From the NCBI GenBank assembly GCA_963851085.1, contig CAWKNX010000011.1, forward strand, positions 62,001 through 126,000: a stretch of 64,000 bases of DNA, written 5' to 3'. Below are positions 34,145 to 42,351 of this stretch, one piece after another (the stretch's first letter is position 1; each line of letters begins with the position of its first letter). Under the pieces are notes generated by a model. That model worked only from the letters and a program-made list of their open reading frames with translations. It did no database searches and had not been told where the DNA came from. This DNA comes from DATFVJ01 sp963851085. GTDB lineage: Bacteria > Actinomycetota > Actinomycetes > Streptosporangiales > Streptosporangiaceae. The position numbers and the translations under genes were made by a program.

Positions 34145-35660
34145 GCCGCTGCCGCCCGTGCCGCCTATGTCGGCCGAGCCGCCCGTGCCGCCCGTGCCGC
34201 CCGTGCCGCCCGTGCCGCCCGTGCCGCCCGAGCTGCCTGTGCCGCCTGTGCCGGCCGTGCTGCGGCTGCGGCCCGACCAGGGACTGAGCTCGTCGCGCGG
34301 CGGCACCGTGCTCCTTGGCGGCTCGCCCTACCGGCTGCTGCGGATCAGCCCGGCGGCTGCCGCCATGGTGGGCGGGTGGTGGGACGGCGCGCCGGTGCCT
34401 GACAGGCCCGCCGCGCAGGTGCTCGCGCGCCGCCTCCTCGACGTCGGCATGGCACATCCCATACCCGCGAGAGGCCCGGTCCGCCGTGACGTCACCGTGG
34501 TGATACCCGTCCGCGACCGGGTCGCCGAGCTGACCCGGTGCCTGGCGGGAATCGGCGACGTGCCGGTGATCGTGGTGGACGACTGTTCGGCGGATTCCGC
34601 CGCGGTCGAGGCCGCCGCCGCGACCGCCGGCGTACGGTACCTGCGCCGGATGGTGAACGGCGGCCCGGCCGCTGCGCGCAACACCGGCCTCGCGGCGGCG
34701 AGCACGCCGCTGGTGGCGTTCCTCGATTCTGACTGTGTTCCGCGGCCCGGCTGGCTGGACCTTCTGCTCCCGCATTTCTGCGATCCGGCGGTCGCCGCGG
34801 TCGCTCCCCGCATCGTGTCCCACGAGCCCGGGCAGGGCTGGCTGGCCAGGTACGAGGGGACTCGCTCCGCGCTCGACATGGGACCTGGGGAGAGCATCGT
34901 GCGGCCGGGTGCCCGGGTGCCCTACGTGCCAGGCGCGGCGCTCGTCGTCCGCAGGGCGGCCGCGGGCGCGGGTTTCGCGGCGGACATGCCGGTGGGCGAG
35001 GACGTCGACTTCGTCTGGCGGCTGGCCGCGGCGGGCTGGCACGTACGCTACGAGCCAGCCGCGACCGTGGGGCACCAGCACCGGGTGCACCTGCGTGAGT
35101 GGTTCGCCAGGCGCCGGGACTACGGCACCTCGGCCGCGCCGCTGGAGTTGCGCCATCCCGGTACAGTGCCCGCGGTCACGATGTCGGGATGGAGCGCGGC
35201 AGCCTGGCTCGCCGTCGTGGCGGGACGTCCTGTCACCGGCGCGGCCATCGCCGGTGCGACCACCGGGCTGCTCGCCCGGCGGCTCGCCCCGTTCGCAGAC
35301 AATCCCTGGCCGCTGGCGAGCAGACTCGCCGGAGCCGGGACCATCGCCGCAGGCCGGTTGCTTGGCAGTGCGCTCATGCGCACCTGGTGGCCGGTTGCGC
35401 TGCCCGCGGCGCTGGCCGTCCCGAGGCTGCGGCTTCCGCTCGCTGCCCTGGCGCTCGCGCCACCTGTCCTTGACTGGCGTGAGCGCCGGCCTCCCATGGA
35501 CCCTGTCCGCTATGTGGCCGCACGGTTGCTCGACGATGTGGCGTACAGCATCGGGGTGTGGCAGGGCTGCCTGGACCAACGCACCGCCCGGCCGCTGCGC
35601 CCATTGCTGTGGTGGTGGTCCGGCACAACCGAGCCGGGCGGCCCGCGCCCGGGAGCATAG
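34137..35660 (+). CDS. mftF: Mycofactocin glycosyltransferase MftF
   Basis: A 507-residue GT2 enzyme from GTG 34137. DVTVVIPVRDRVAELTRCLAG opens the GT-A fold; VIVVDDCSAD and AFLDSDCVP supply the nucleotide and metal-binding acidic residues; GEDVDFVWRL is the acceptor-side motif. C-terminal hydrophobic segments suggest membrane association. MftF adds oligo-beta-1,4-glucose to mycofactocin. Residues 10-40 are a Pro/Val repeat (PVPPVPPVPP) from a 9-bp minisatellite ahead of the usual N-terminus (LRLRPDQGL). It overlaps mftR by 8 bases. Confidence 0.92.
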   Translation: MREPLPPVPPMSAEPPVPPVPPVPPVPPVPPELPVPPVPAVLRLRPDQGLSSSRGGTVLLGGSPYRLLRISPAAAAMVGGWWDGAPVPDRPAAQVLARRLLDVGMAHPIPARGPVRRDVTVVIPVRDRVAELTRCLAGIGDVPVIVVDDCSADSAAVEAAAATAGVRYLRRMVNGGPAAARNTGLAAASTPLVAFLDSDCVPRPGWLDLLLPHFCDPAVAAVAPRIVSHEPGQGWLARYEGTRSALDMGPGESIVRPGARVPYVPGAALVVRRAAAGAGFAADMPVGEDVDFVWRLAAAGWHVRYEPAATVGHQHRVHLREWFARRRDYGTSAAPLELRHPGTVPAVTMSGWSAAAWLAVVAGRPVTGAAIAGATTGLLARRLAPFADNPWPLASRLAGAGTIAAGRLLGSALMRTWWPVALPAALAVPRLRLPLAALALAPPVLDWRERRPPMDPVRYVAARLLDDVAYSIGVWQGCLDQRTARPLRPLLWWWSGTTEPGGPRPGA

Positions 35661-35813
35661 CCACCACTCCCGGCGCGCGGCGCATCTGGGCTGCGTGTGG
35701 CGCTGGCGCCCGGCTGACGCCGATGGGGGTGCACCGCTGCCCGGCTGGGTCACCGCCGCCTGCCTCGCCGTTGCCTGGCCGTGTGCCGCTCGCGCTCGGC
35801 CCAGACCGGATGT

Positions 35814-36458
35814 TCACTTAGCCGGTGGCGGAATCACGCCGACGAGGGGGAGGAAGACGTCGTCGACGATTTGCACGATGACGGGGTCGCCCGGTGGCGT
35901 GCGGGTGAGGAAGAGCTCGTGGCGGAGCAGGTCGATCGGCAGGGTGGCGATCCTCGGGCTGATATCGCTGCGGACCTCGCCGCGCTCGGCGGCGCGCTTG
36001 AGGATGGTCGCCATGACGTGGCCGCGGGGCTTGAGGAACTCATCCTGGAGGTGGGAGAACAGCGTCGGGTCGGCGAAGTAGTCGCCGATGAGGCCGTAGA
36101 TGGTTTCCGGGCCGATCTCGGTCATCCCGGCGGAGGCCCGGCGCAGCACGGCGAGCACATCGCCGCGCAGGCTGCCCGTGTCGGGCGCCTGGCCGGAGAG
36201 CATCGGGCGGTGGCGGCGCATGGCGGCGATCACTAGTTCGGGCCTGTTGCGCCACCGGCGGGAGAGCACGGGCCTGCTGGTGCCTGCCCGCTCGGCGACG
36301 CCTTCCATCGTCAGCTTCGCGTACCCGACCGCCTGCAGCTCTTCCCACGCGGCATCGAGCAGGGCAGCTTCCAGGGCCGGTCCCCGCCGGCGTGTGCTCG
36401 TGCCACCGGGACCCCTCTGTCGCGCTGCCCGCTGGGTTCCAGCCCGGGATTCCACCAT
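35814..36458 (-). CDS. TetR-family transcriptional regulator
   Basis: A 214-residue TetR/AcrR-type repressor: RRRGPALEAALLDAAWEELQ, then the HTH KLTMEGVAERAGTSRPVLSR and a C-terminal ligand domain with VMATILKRAAERGEVRSDI. It is divergent from a drug-efflux MFS gene, the classical arrangement for a local repressor. That MFS gene is now truncated, so this regulator may have lost its target. The start is ATG 36458. Confidence 0.88.
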   Translation of the reverse strand: MVESRAGTQRAARQRGPGGTSTRRRGPALEAALLDAAWEELQAVGYAKLTMEGVAERAGTSRPVLSRRWRNRPELVIAAMRRHRPMLSGQAPDTGSLRGDVLAVLRRASAGMTEIGPETIYGLIGDYFADPTLFSHLQDEFLKPRGHVMATILKRAAERGEVRSDISPRIATLPIDLLRHELFLTRTPPGDPVIVQIVDDVFLPLVGVIPPPAK

Positions 36459-36481
36459 GCTCGTTCCTTAGGATCCACCTT

Positions 36482-36534
36482 GCATCTTATCGGCTCGGAT
36501 GGTTACCTGAAATTAGATGCTGGCCGCATCTTAT
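36482..36534. promoter_or_regulatory. Putative TetR operator between divergent tetR and MFS genes
   Basis: The 92-base gap holds GCATCTTAT at 36482 and again at 36526, and an inverted TTAGATGC at 36513-36520. Repeated half-sites in this position fit an operator controlling both genes. Confidence 0.45.
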
Positions 36535-36550
36535 GAGAGGGAACCGGCCC

Positions 36551-37407
36551 ATGGCGCTCACGACCGACACGGCAGGCGCAGCCGCGGGAACATCGCCGCA
36601 TCGCTGGTGGCCGCTGGCGGTGATCGCCTCGGCCCATCTGATGGCGGTCCTCGACACCACGGTCATGTTCGTCGCGCTGCCCTCCGTTCAGCATTCGCTG
36701 GGAATGACGGTAACGACCCGCCAGTGGGTCGTCACCGCCTACACGCTGGCGTTCGCTGCGCTCCTCTTGCCGGGCGGACGCCTCGCGGACCGGTTGGGCG
36801 CACGGCGCACGCTGCTGATCGGCGTGGCCGGCTTCGCCCTCGCCTCGGCCGTCGGCGGCGCGTCGGCCGACGGCGCCATGCGCATCGCGGCGCGTGCTGT
36901 CCAAGGGGCGTTCGCCGCGCTACTGGTCTCGTCGACCAAGTCGCTGCTCATGACCGTCTATACCGGCGAAAAAAAGCGGGCGCGGGCGGTGGGCATCTTC
37001 ACCGCCACCCTCACCGCCGGCATGGCCGTCGGGCTCATCCTCGGCGGGGTGCTCACCACCGAGCTCGGCTGGCGCTGGTGCCTGTGCGTGAACGTCGCCC
37101 TCGCGCAGGTCGCCATCATCGGTGGCCCACGAGTGCTGCCCGCAGTGACAGGGCGCCCGGGGGTGCGGATCGACGTGAGCGGCGCGCTGCTCGCCTCAGC
37201 AGGGATGGTCGCCCTCGTCTACGGGCTGGGCGAGGTCCCTTCCCTCGGCTGGCGCTCGGGCCACGTCATCGCATCACCGATCGCCGCGGCCGTCCTGCTC
37301 AGCGGGTTCGTGGCCCGCCAGGCTGGAAAGCTGAATCCGCTGCTGCCGTTCCGGGTCGTGCGCGACCGCAACCGTGGCGGAGCACTGATCGCGCTGATAG
37401 TCAACAC
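36551..37407 (+). pseudogene. Truncated DHA2-type MFS efflux transporter
   Basis: Begins as a normal 14-helix DHA2/EmrB drug exporter: VLDTTVMFVALPSVQHSLG (motif D1-like), RQWVVTAYTLAFAALLLPGG, GRLADRLGARRTLL (motif A) and GMAVGLILGGVLTTELGWRW (motif C). Homology stops near residue 285 (GGALIALIVNTL), just over half the family length of about 480. The frame then runs into unrelated Arg/Ser-rich sequence until 37651, inside the ADH gene's 3' end. The C-terminal half seems deleted, so transport is unlikely. Confidence 0.78.
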
Positions 37408-37568
37408 CCTGAAACCCCGGGCCAGCGCCACCTTCACCTGCCGGGTTCCATGCCCTGGTCACAGGCGCGCTGTTCAGATAGATAGCTCGCACCGTGTTCA
37501 TGTCGGTGTTCAGAAAGCCAGCAGCGTGTTCAACTGGAGCGGTTCCCTACATTCTTCGCCGCACCGGA

Positions 37569-37612
37569 CACGGGCACGTCGTCGCGGCCGCGGCCGCGAC
37601 GACGTGCCCGTG
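37569..37612. terminator. Perfect 44-bp palindrome after NDMA-type ADH
   Basis: CACGGGCACGTCGTCGCGGC, then CGCG, then its exact complement: 22 uninterrupted base pairs with no loop bases. It lies 20 bases beyond the ADH stop (minus strand), as expected for a factor-independent terminator, though no U-tract follows. Confidence 0.6.
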
Positions 37613-37631
37613 CTTACGCGTTCGTGCCAGT

Positions 37632-38744
37632 TCAGTGCTCGTGCACGATGACGCCGCGGATGTTCTTGCCGTCCAGCAGATCCTGGTAACCCTCGTTGAT
37701 CTGGTCAAGCGTGTACCGGTTGGTGATGAGCTCGTCCAGCTTGAGGTGACCGGAGCGGTACATGTCGAGCATCCGGGGGATCTCCTCGAACGGGTTGCCG
37801 CCGCCGAACAGCGCGCCCCGGATCCGCTTCTCGAACAACGTGAGGATGGCGCCGGAGACGTGGATGGTCTTCTTGCCCGGGTCCGCCAGCCCGGTCACCA
37901 CGACCTCGCCGCCCTTGCGTATCGCGTCGAAAGCGGCTTCGACCACCTCTTCTGTCACGACGCCCACGGTGACGAGCGCCTGGTCCGCCCCGACGCCGAG
38001 CGTGAGATCGAGGATCATCTGCTGCGCCTCGGCAGGATCTGTCGTGGTGTGCGTCGCGCCGAGCCGCTTGGCCGTCTCGAGCTTGCTGGCCAGCGGATCG
38101 ATCGCTATGACGTTGCGGGCGCCTGCGAAGGCCGCGCCCTGCACGGCGTTGATCCCGACGCCGCCGATGCCGTAGATGGCGACCGTGTCTCCTGGCCGCA
38201 CCCCGCCCGCGTTGATGGCGGTGCCCCAGCCGGTCGGCACGCCGCAGCCGACGAGCACGACGGTCTCGAGCGGCAGGTCGTCAGCTACCTTGACACAGGA
38301 GTGCTCGGAGACCGTCGACCACTGCGAGAACGTGCCGAGCATGCACATTCCGCCGACGTCCTCGCCGCCAGAGTGGAACCTGAAGGTCTCGTCCTGCATG
38401 CAGCCGACGGCCAGGTACATGCCCAGATCGCAGATGTTGCTCTGGCCGCGGGCGCACCAGCGGCAGTGCCCGCAGACCGGCAGGAACGAGCAGACGACGT
38501 GATCGCCCGGCTTGAGCCTGGTGACGCCGGGCCCAACCTCCTCCACGATCCCCGCGCCTTCATGACCGCCCACCATCGGGAAGCGAGGCGGGATGTCGCC
38601 CGTCCGCAGGTGCTCGTCGGAATGGCAGAGGCCCGCAGCGACCATACGCAGGAGCACCTCCCCGGCCTTCGGCGGGTCGAGGTCGAGCTCGGTGACTTCC
38701 CAGTCGGTGTGCACGTCGCGGAGAATCGCTGCCTTGGTCTTCAT
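37632..38744 (-). CDS. NDMA-dependent (mycofactocin-linked) zinc alcohol dehydrogenase
   Basis: A 370-residue medium-chain dehydrogenase. Catalytic zinc ligands lie in GLCHSDEHLRTGD and GGHEGAG; the structural zinc uses CGHCRWCARGQSNIC. The NAD fold has IYGIGGVGINAVQGAA. MKTKAAILRDVHTDWEV, FHSGGEDVGGMCMLGTFSQW and the full length match the NDMA-dependent ADH family, in which NADH stays bound and is re-oxidised by an external carrier, naturally mycofactocin. It lies 2 kb from mftF. A monocistronic unit is likely: a 44-bp palindrome follows and a PaaX gene lies upstream on the same strand. Confidence 0.88.
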   Translation of the reverse strand: MKTKAAILRDVHTDWEVTELDLDPPKAGEVLLRMVAAGLCHSDEHLRTGDIPPRFPMVGGHEGAGIVEEVGPGVTRLKPGDHVVCSFLPVCGHCRWCARGQSNICDLGMYLAVGCMQDETFRFHSGGEDVGGMCMLGTFSQWSTVSEHSCVKVADDLPLETVVLVGCGVPTGWGTAINAGGVRPGDTVAIYGIGGVGINAVQGAAFAGARNVIAIDPLASKLETAKRLGATHTTTDPAEAQQMILDLTLGVGADQALVTVGVVTEEVVEAAFDAIRKGGEVVVTGLADPGKKTIHVSGAILTLFEKRIRGALFGGGNPFEEIPRMLDMYRSGHLKLDELITNRYTLDQINEGYQDLLDGKNIRGVIVHEH

Positions 38745-38993
38745 TCACTCTCCCCACCGGCCGCGCCCCGGCCGTCAGCCGGTAGTCGCCGCCTTAAGCG
38801 CCGGAAGGCCAGTCGGCCCGGGGCGCATCCGGCCGCCCCGCCGGCATCTGCTTGCCATCATGGACCTTTGCACCGCCGGGGGTCATCGTTGCCGGGGCCA
38901 AAGATTCCCGCGGCATCGTTGTCACGTGTGACGTTTGCCGGAACGCTCCGCGCGGCCACAGTCTCTTCGAGCGCCACACGAACGGCTGCGAAC

Positions 38994-40028
38994 CTATGCG
39001 AGCGCCGTGGCCTCGGTGGTTCGGGAGGACTGCGCCGCCCCCGCTGCCCGCACCGGCTGGTCGTCCACGCTCGGTGCGGGTTCGAGCTCGGAGCTGTGGT
39101 AGGTCGCGCGCATCGCGAGCTCCGGGCTGTATCTCGCGATGATCTGCCGTATCCGGTGCGATGCGAGCGGGCCGAGCAGATCGTAGGTGGCGGTGAACAG
39201 CTCGCGCGCGGCGGCCCGCGGCCATGCGTCCGGGAGCAGTTCACCAGGCAGGTCCGGGTCCAGCCCAGGGAATGCGCGCCACTCGTCCATGACGCGCGTC
39301 CTCGCGACGAGGGCCTCGACCGGTGACACCCGTCCGGCGAGGGTCCGCTCGCGCAGCCGTTCGGTATTGGCAATGAAATTCTGGTATCTGGCCTGGAGGT
39401 TCTCCAGATCCCAGGCCCGCTGCGGCAGCCCATCGGGTCCGATGCCTGGGACGGTGGTAGCGCGGAAGGCGGTCGCTGTCGTGATGCCAAGCTCGGCAAG
39501 CTGCCCGACCACCTCGATCGCGTGGTCGCGCGGCGACACCCACAGCCCGTCGTACAACGGCGCGAAACCGAGCCAGCGGAGCTGCTTTCGCAGGGCGTCC
39601 CTCGCGGACCGGTTGTGTTCGGGGATGGAGAACGCGACCAGGCTCCACCTGCCGTCCCACGGCTGCGTGATCCTCCCGAACGAGAAGATGTGGCGGCCGC
39701 CCTCATCGAGAATCTGGGCCGCGCGCTGGCTCAGCCTGACGACGGTGCGCCGCCCGCTCTTGGACGTGACGAGGAGCTGATTGCGGGTCAGGCGGCTCAG
39801 CGCGGCACGTGCCGCCGAATCACTCACGCCGAATTCCGCCAGCAGTGCCACGAGTGACGCCGAGGGCAGTGACTCCGTGCGCTGCCACCAGTAGTCACCG
39901 AGCAGCGTGAGCAGCAGCCGCGGCGGCCGCTGGCTCACCCCGCTGGGCCGCATCGCCGTGGACGAGCCAGCTTCGTCGCCGGGGAACACCACTTCGTCGG
40001 AATACGGCTGGATATCGGCCATGACCAC
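38994..40028 (-). CDS. PaaX-family transcriptional regulator (second copy)
   Basis: A 344-residue PaaX-type repressor. The folded part starts near PRLLLTLLGDYWW; the winged HTH is DSAARAALSRLTRNQLLVTS; the C-terminal domain has WSLVAFSIPEHNRSARDALR and LRWLGFAPLYDGLWVS. The last 30 residues are Ser/Ala/Thr-rich. It is only modestly similar to the PaaX at 9.7 kb. It lies 250 bases upstream of the NDMA-type ADH on the same strand and may regulate it. Confidence 0.85.
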   Translation of the reverse strand: MVMADIQPYSDEVVFPGDEAGSSTAMRPSGVSQRPPRLLLTLLGDYWWQRTESLPSASLVALLAEFGVSDSAARAALSRLTRNQLLVTSKSGRRTVVRLSQRAAQILDEGGRHIFSFGRITQPWDGRWSLVAFSIPEHNRSARDALRKQLRWLGFAPLYDGLWVSPRDHAIEVVGQLAELGITTATAFRATTVPGIGPDGLPQRAWDLENLQARYQNFIANTERLRERTLAGRVSPVEALVARTRVMDEWRAFPGLDPDLPGELLPDAWPRAAARELFTATYDLLGPLASHRIRQIIARYSPELAMRATYHSSELEPAPSVDDQPVRAAGAAQSSRTTEATALA

Positions 40029-40860
40029 GAGGGTAGCGAACGACCTTCTGCTTTGGGAATCCGGATCGGGCGAGTTCCAGCCGACGATGAGCGGATGGAA
40101 AGCATGTCAATCGATACGCTGGCTGACTACAAGATCGTCATATTTCGCCTCCTGCCGCTGAGCCCGGGCCGCCGCCGAGCTGCGATCAACCACCAGGCTC
40201 TGCCTGCGATCCGCCCGGACGCAGAGGACCAGGCAGATCCCGAACGGCTGCCGCATGGCGCGCCAAATCGCGGGCCGCCACGGGGCTCCGGGGGATCGGC
40301 CCGCCGCGTGGCGCGCCGAACTGGGTCTGCGGGCGTTCCGGCGCGTGGGCCCCGCCGGCGATGGGCACCCGGTCCCGCCTGGATCATCCGCCCCACCCGT
40401 CACCCGTCTCCGCGACGCCTTCCCGCCCCACCTGTCCATTCCCGTGCACGTCGTCCATGATCGTGGTGAATTTTGTGTCGCATGAGGCTGTCGCACAATT
40501 CGTGATCTTGAAAAGTCAAGCTCATTTTGTGCGGCGTGTTGCGTCGATGATCTCCACTCAGCAGGCTCAGAGGCCCATAAACTGGGATCCACGCTCCACT
40601 CGGGCCTATTGCCGATGGCCTGGACAGGGTTACGCGACAGCCTCGCATGTGCATGAGATCCACCACGATCATGGAAACGGCCGGGAACAAGGCATCCGTG
40701 ACCGCCGCTTGACACGGTGCCCGCCCGCGTGGGCGTCGGACGGCTGGCGCATGGCGCACCGATCGCGGTTGTGCAGGGACTCTGCGGGGCCGGGCCTCTG
40801 GGTCGGCGCAGATCGGCTGCCGCGTTGCCCGCGAACGACCAGGATCCACGGGACACTGCC
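40029..40860. other. Gene-poor region, 832 bp
   Basis: Several long frames are open on both strands but none shows protein-family character. Visible structure: an inverted pair TCCATGATCGTGGTG (from 40454) and its complement (to about 40677), and a CCCGAACGGCTGCC variant of the dispersed word at 40237. Coding capacity is doubtful. Confidence 0.5.
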
Positions 40861-41934
40861 CTAGCCGGACGCTGGCGCGGGCGGTTCTACGCCCAGGAAC
40901 CTGAAGCAGTTGTTCCAGGTGATGTCGTCGAGCAGGGCCTGCGGGAGCCCCATGGAACGCACGGTCCTTCCCGCCGGATCTTCGCGCGGCATCGCGGGAA
41001 AGTCGCTGCCGATGAGGAGCCGCTGCGGCCCGATCATGTCGATGAGATAGCGGAGGGCGCGGCGATCGAAGACCAGCGTGTCGTAGTAGAAACGGCGCGC
41101 GTACTCGGCCGGTGAATAGGGCGGCCGCTCAGTTTCCGTACCGCGGGCCCCGGGCCGCTGGGCGCCCGGCCGCTGAGCCGCTGGCGCCGCGGGCTCCTCG
41201 TTCCAGGTGCCGCCCCAGAAGTACTGCGCACGGGTCAGCATCAGCGGGAATCCACCCGCCCCGTGGCTGAACGCCAGGCGCAAACCCGGGCACTTGTCCG
41301 CGGTTCCGCCGGTGACGATCGCAGCCGCCGCCAGCGCGATCTCGGTGGCAAAACCGAATGTGCCGAGCGCGGCGGCGGGCAGCCTGCCGGTCATCGTCGG
41401 GTTGAGAGCGTGCACGAAGACGGGCATCCGCAGGCGCTGCGCCTCGGCGAAGAAACCAAGGAAGCGGTCCTCGCCGAGCGAGGCGCCGCCAACATTTGAG
41501 CCGATTTCGACGCCGCGCAGGCCGGTCCTGGCGATCTCGGAGAGTTCCTCAGCCGCCAGATCGGGGTTCTGGAGCGGCACCGTGCCGAGGCCGAAGAAGC
41601 GGCTCGGATCGACCTCGCACAGTCTCGCGACGAACTCGTTGATCCACCGGCCAAGGTCGCGGCCGTTCTTCGGCGGCAGCCCGTAGTTCAGCAGCGGCGG
41701 CATGGGCGAGACGACCTCGGCGTCCGTTCCGCTCGCGTCCATCGCGGCCAGGCGCGCCTGGGCGTCGAAGAAGACACTCGCGGCTGTGAACCGCAGCCCG
41801 GTGCCGGGCACAGAGAGCACGCGGGCACCGCCGGTTCCCTCCGGCGTCATGGTCGGCCAGCCCTCGGTGTCGCACCCGGCTCCCGTACCGGGAAACTGGC
41901 CGGGAATCACATGGGCGTGCATGTCGATCAGCAT
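40861..41934 (-). CDS. Amidohydrolase 2 family (ACMSD-like) hydrolase/decarboxylase
   Basis: A 357-residue TIM-barrel enzyme from ATG 41934. Ligand motifs: MHAHVIPG (HxH), FVHALNP, LAFSHGAGGFP and LIGSDFPAMP (metal Asp), with NCFRFLGV at the C-terminus as in ACMSD. A short Ala/Pro/Gly/Arg stretch (AAPAAQRPGAQRPGARG) interrupts the barrel. The frame stays open upstream through three 87-bp repeats, but the family N-terminus LIDMHAHV fixes the start here. It is the last gene of a minus-strand group with a zinc dehydrogenase and an SDR remnant. The substrate is unknown. Confidence 0.86.
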   Translation of the reverse strand: MLIDMHAHVIPGQFPGTGAGCDTEGWPTMTPEGTGGARVLSVPGTGLRFTAASVFFDAQARLAAMDASGTDAEVVSPMPPLLNYGLPPKNGRDLGRWINEFVARLCEVDPSRFFGLGTVPLQNPDLAAEELSEIARTGLRGVEIGSNVGGASLGEDRFLGFFAEAQRLRMPVFVHALNPTMTGRLPAAALGTFGFATEIALAAAAIVTGGTADKCPGLRLAFSHGAGGFPLMLTRAQYFWGGTWNEEPAAPAAQRPGAQRPGARGTETERPPYSPAEYARRFYYDTLVFDRRALRYLIDMIGPQRLLIGSDFPAMPREDPAGRTVRSMGLPQALLDDITWNNCFRFLGVEPPAPASG

Positions 41935-41986
41935 GGGTCCACCCCGAGACCCGGCGGCGCTGCGCCCGTAGGCACCGCCGCGGCTG

Positions 41987-42247
41987 CCGTTGTGGTTGTG
42001 CTGGCCTGGGGGGCGGCCGCCTGGAACCCCCATGGCGTGGGCTGGGTGTCCGATTGACTGGCTCGCCGTGCAGCCGTTGTGGTTGTGCTGGCCTGGGGGG
42101 CGGCCGCCTGGAACCCCCATGGCGTGGGCTGGGTGTCCGATTGACTGGCTCGCAGTGCAGCCGTTGTGGTTGTGCTGGCCTGGGGGGCGGCCGCCTGGAA
42201 CCCCCATGGCGTGGGCTGGGTGTCCGATTGACTGGCTCGCCGCGCAG
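41987..42247. repeat. 87-bp x 3 tandem repeat upstream of amidohydrolase
   Basis: Units start at 41987, 42074 and 42161, and a fragment at 42248 reads CCGTTAAGG. Copies are almost identical. Each unit is 29 codons and open on both strands. The minus-strand reading, GVPGGRPPGQHNHNGC, continues into the amidohydrolase frame, so an N-terminally extended protein is formally possible but unlikely. Confidence 0.92.
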
Positions 42248-42351
42248 CCGTTAAGGACTCGCTGCGATATGTGCTGCGCGGGGGGAGGGCCTCGCGACCG
42301 CACGCCACCGGTGGGTGGGGCCGAGGTGACCCACCGTCGCCGGACCGCCGG

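Noticed and set aside
33798..35753. A 651-codon minus-strand frame over mftR/mftF
   Set aside because: Arg/Pro/His-rich with no domain; mftF on the plus strand has glycosyltransferase motifs.
40107..40856. A 249-codon minus-strand frame in the gene-poor region
   Set aside because: Ser/Arg/Pro-rich, no hydrophobic core, no family likeness, and competing frames are open on both strands.
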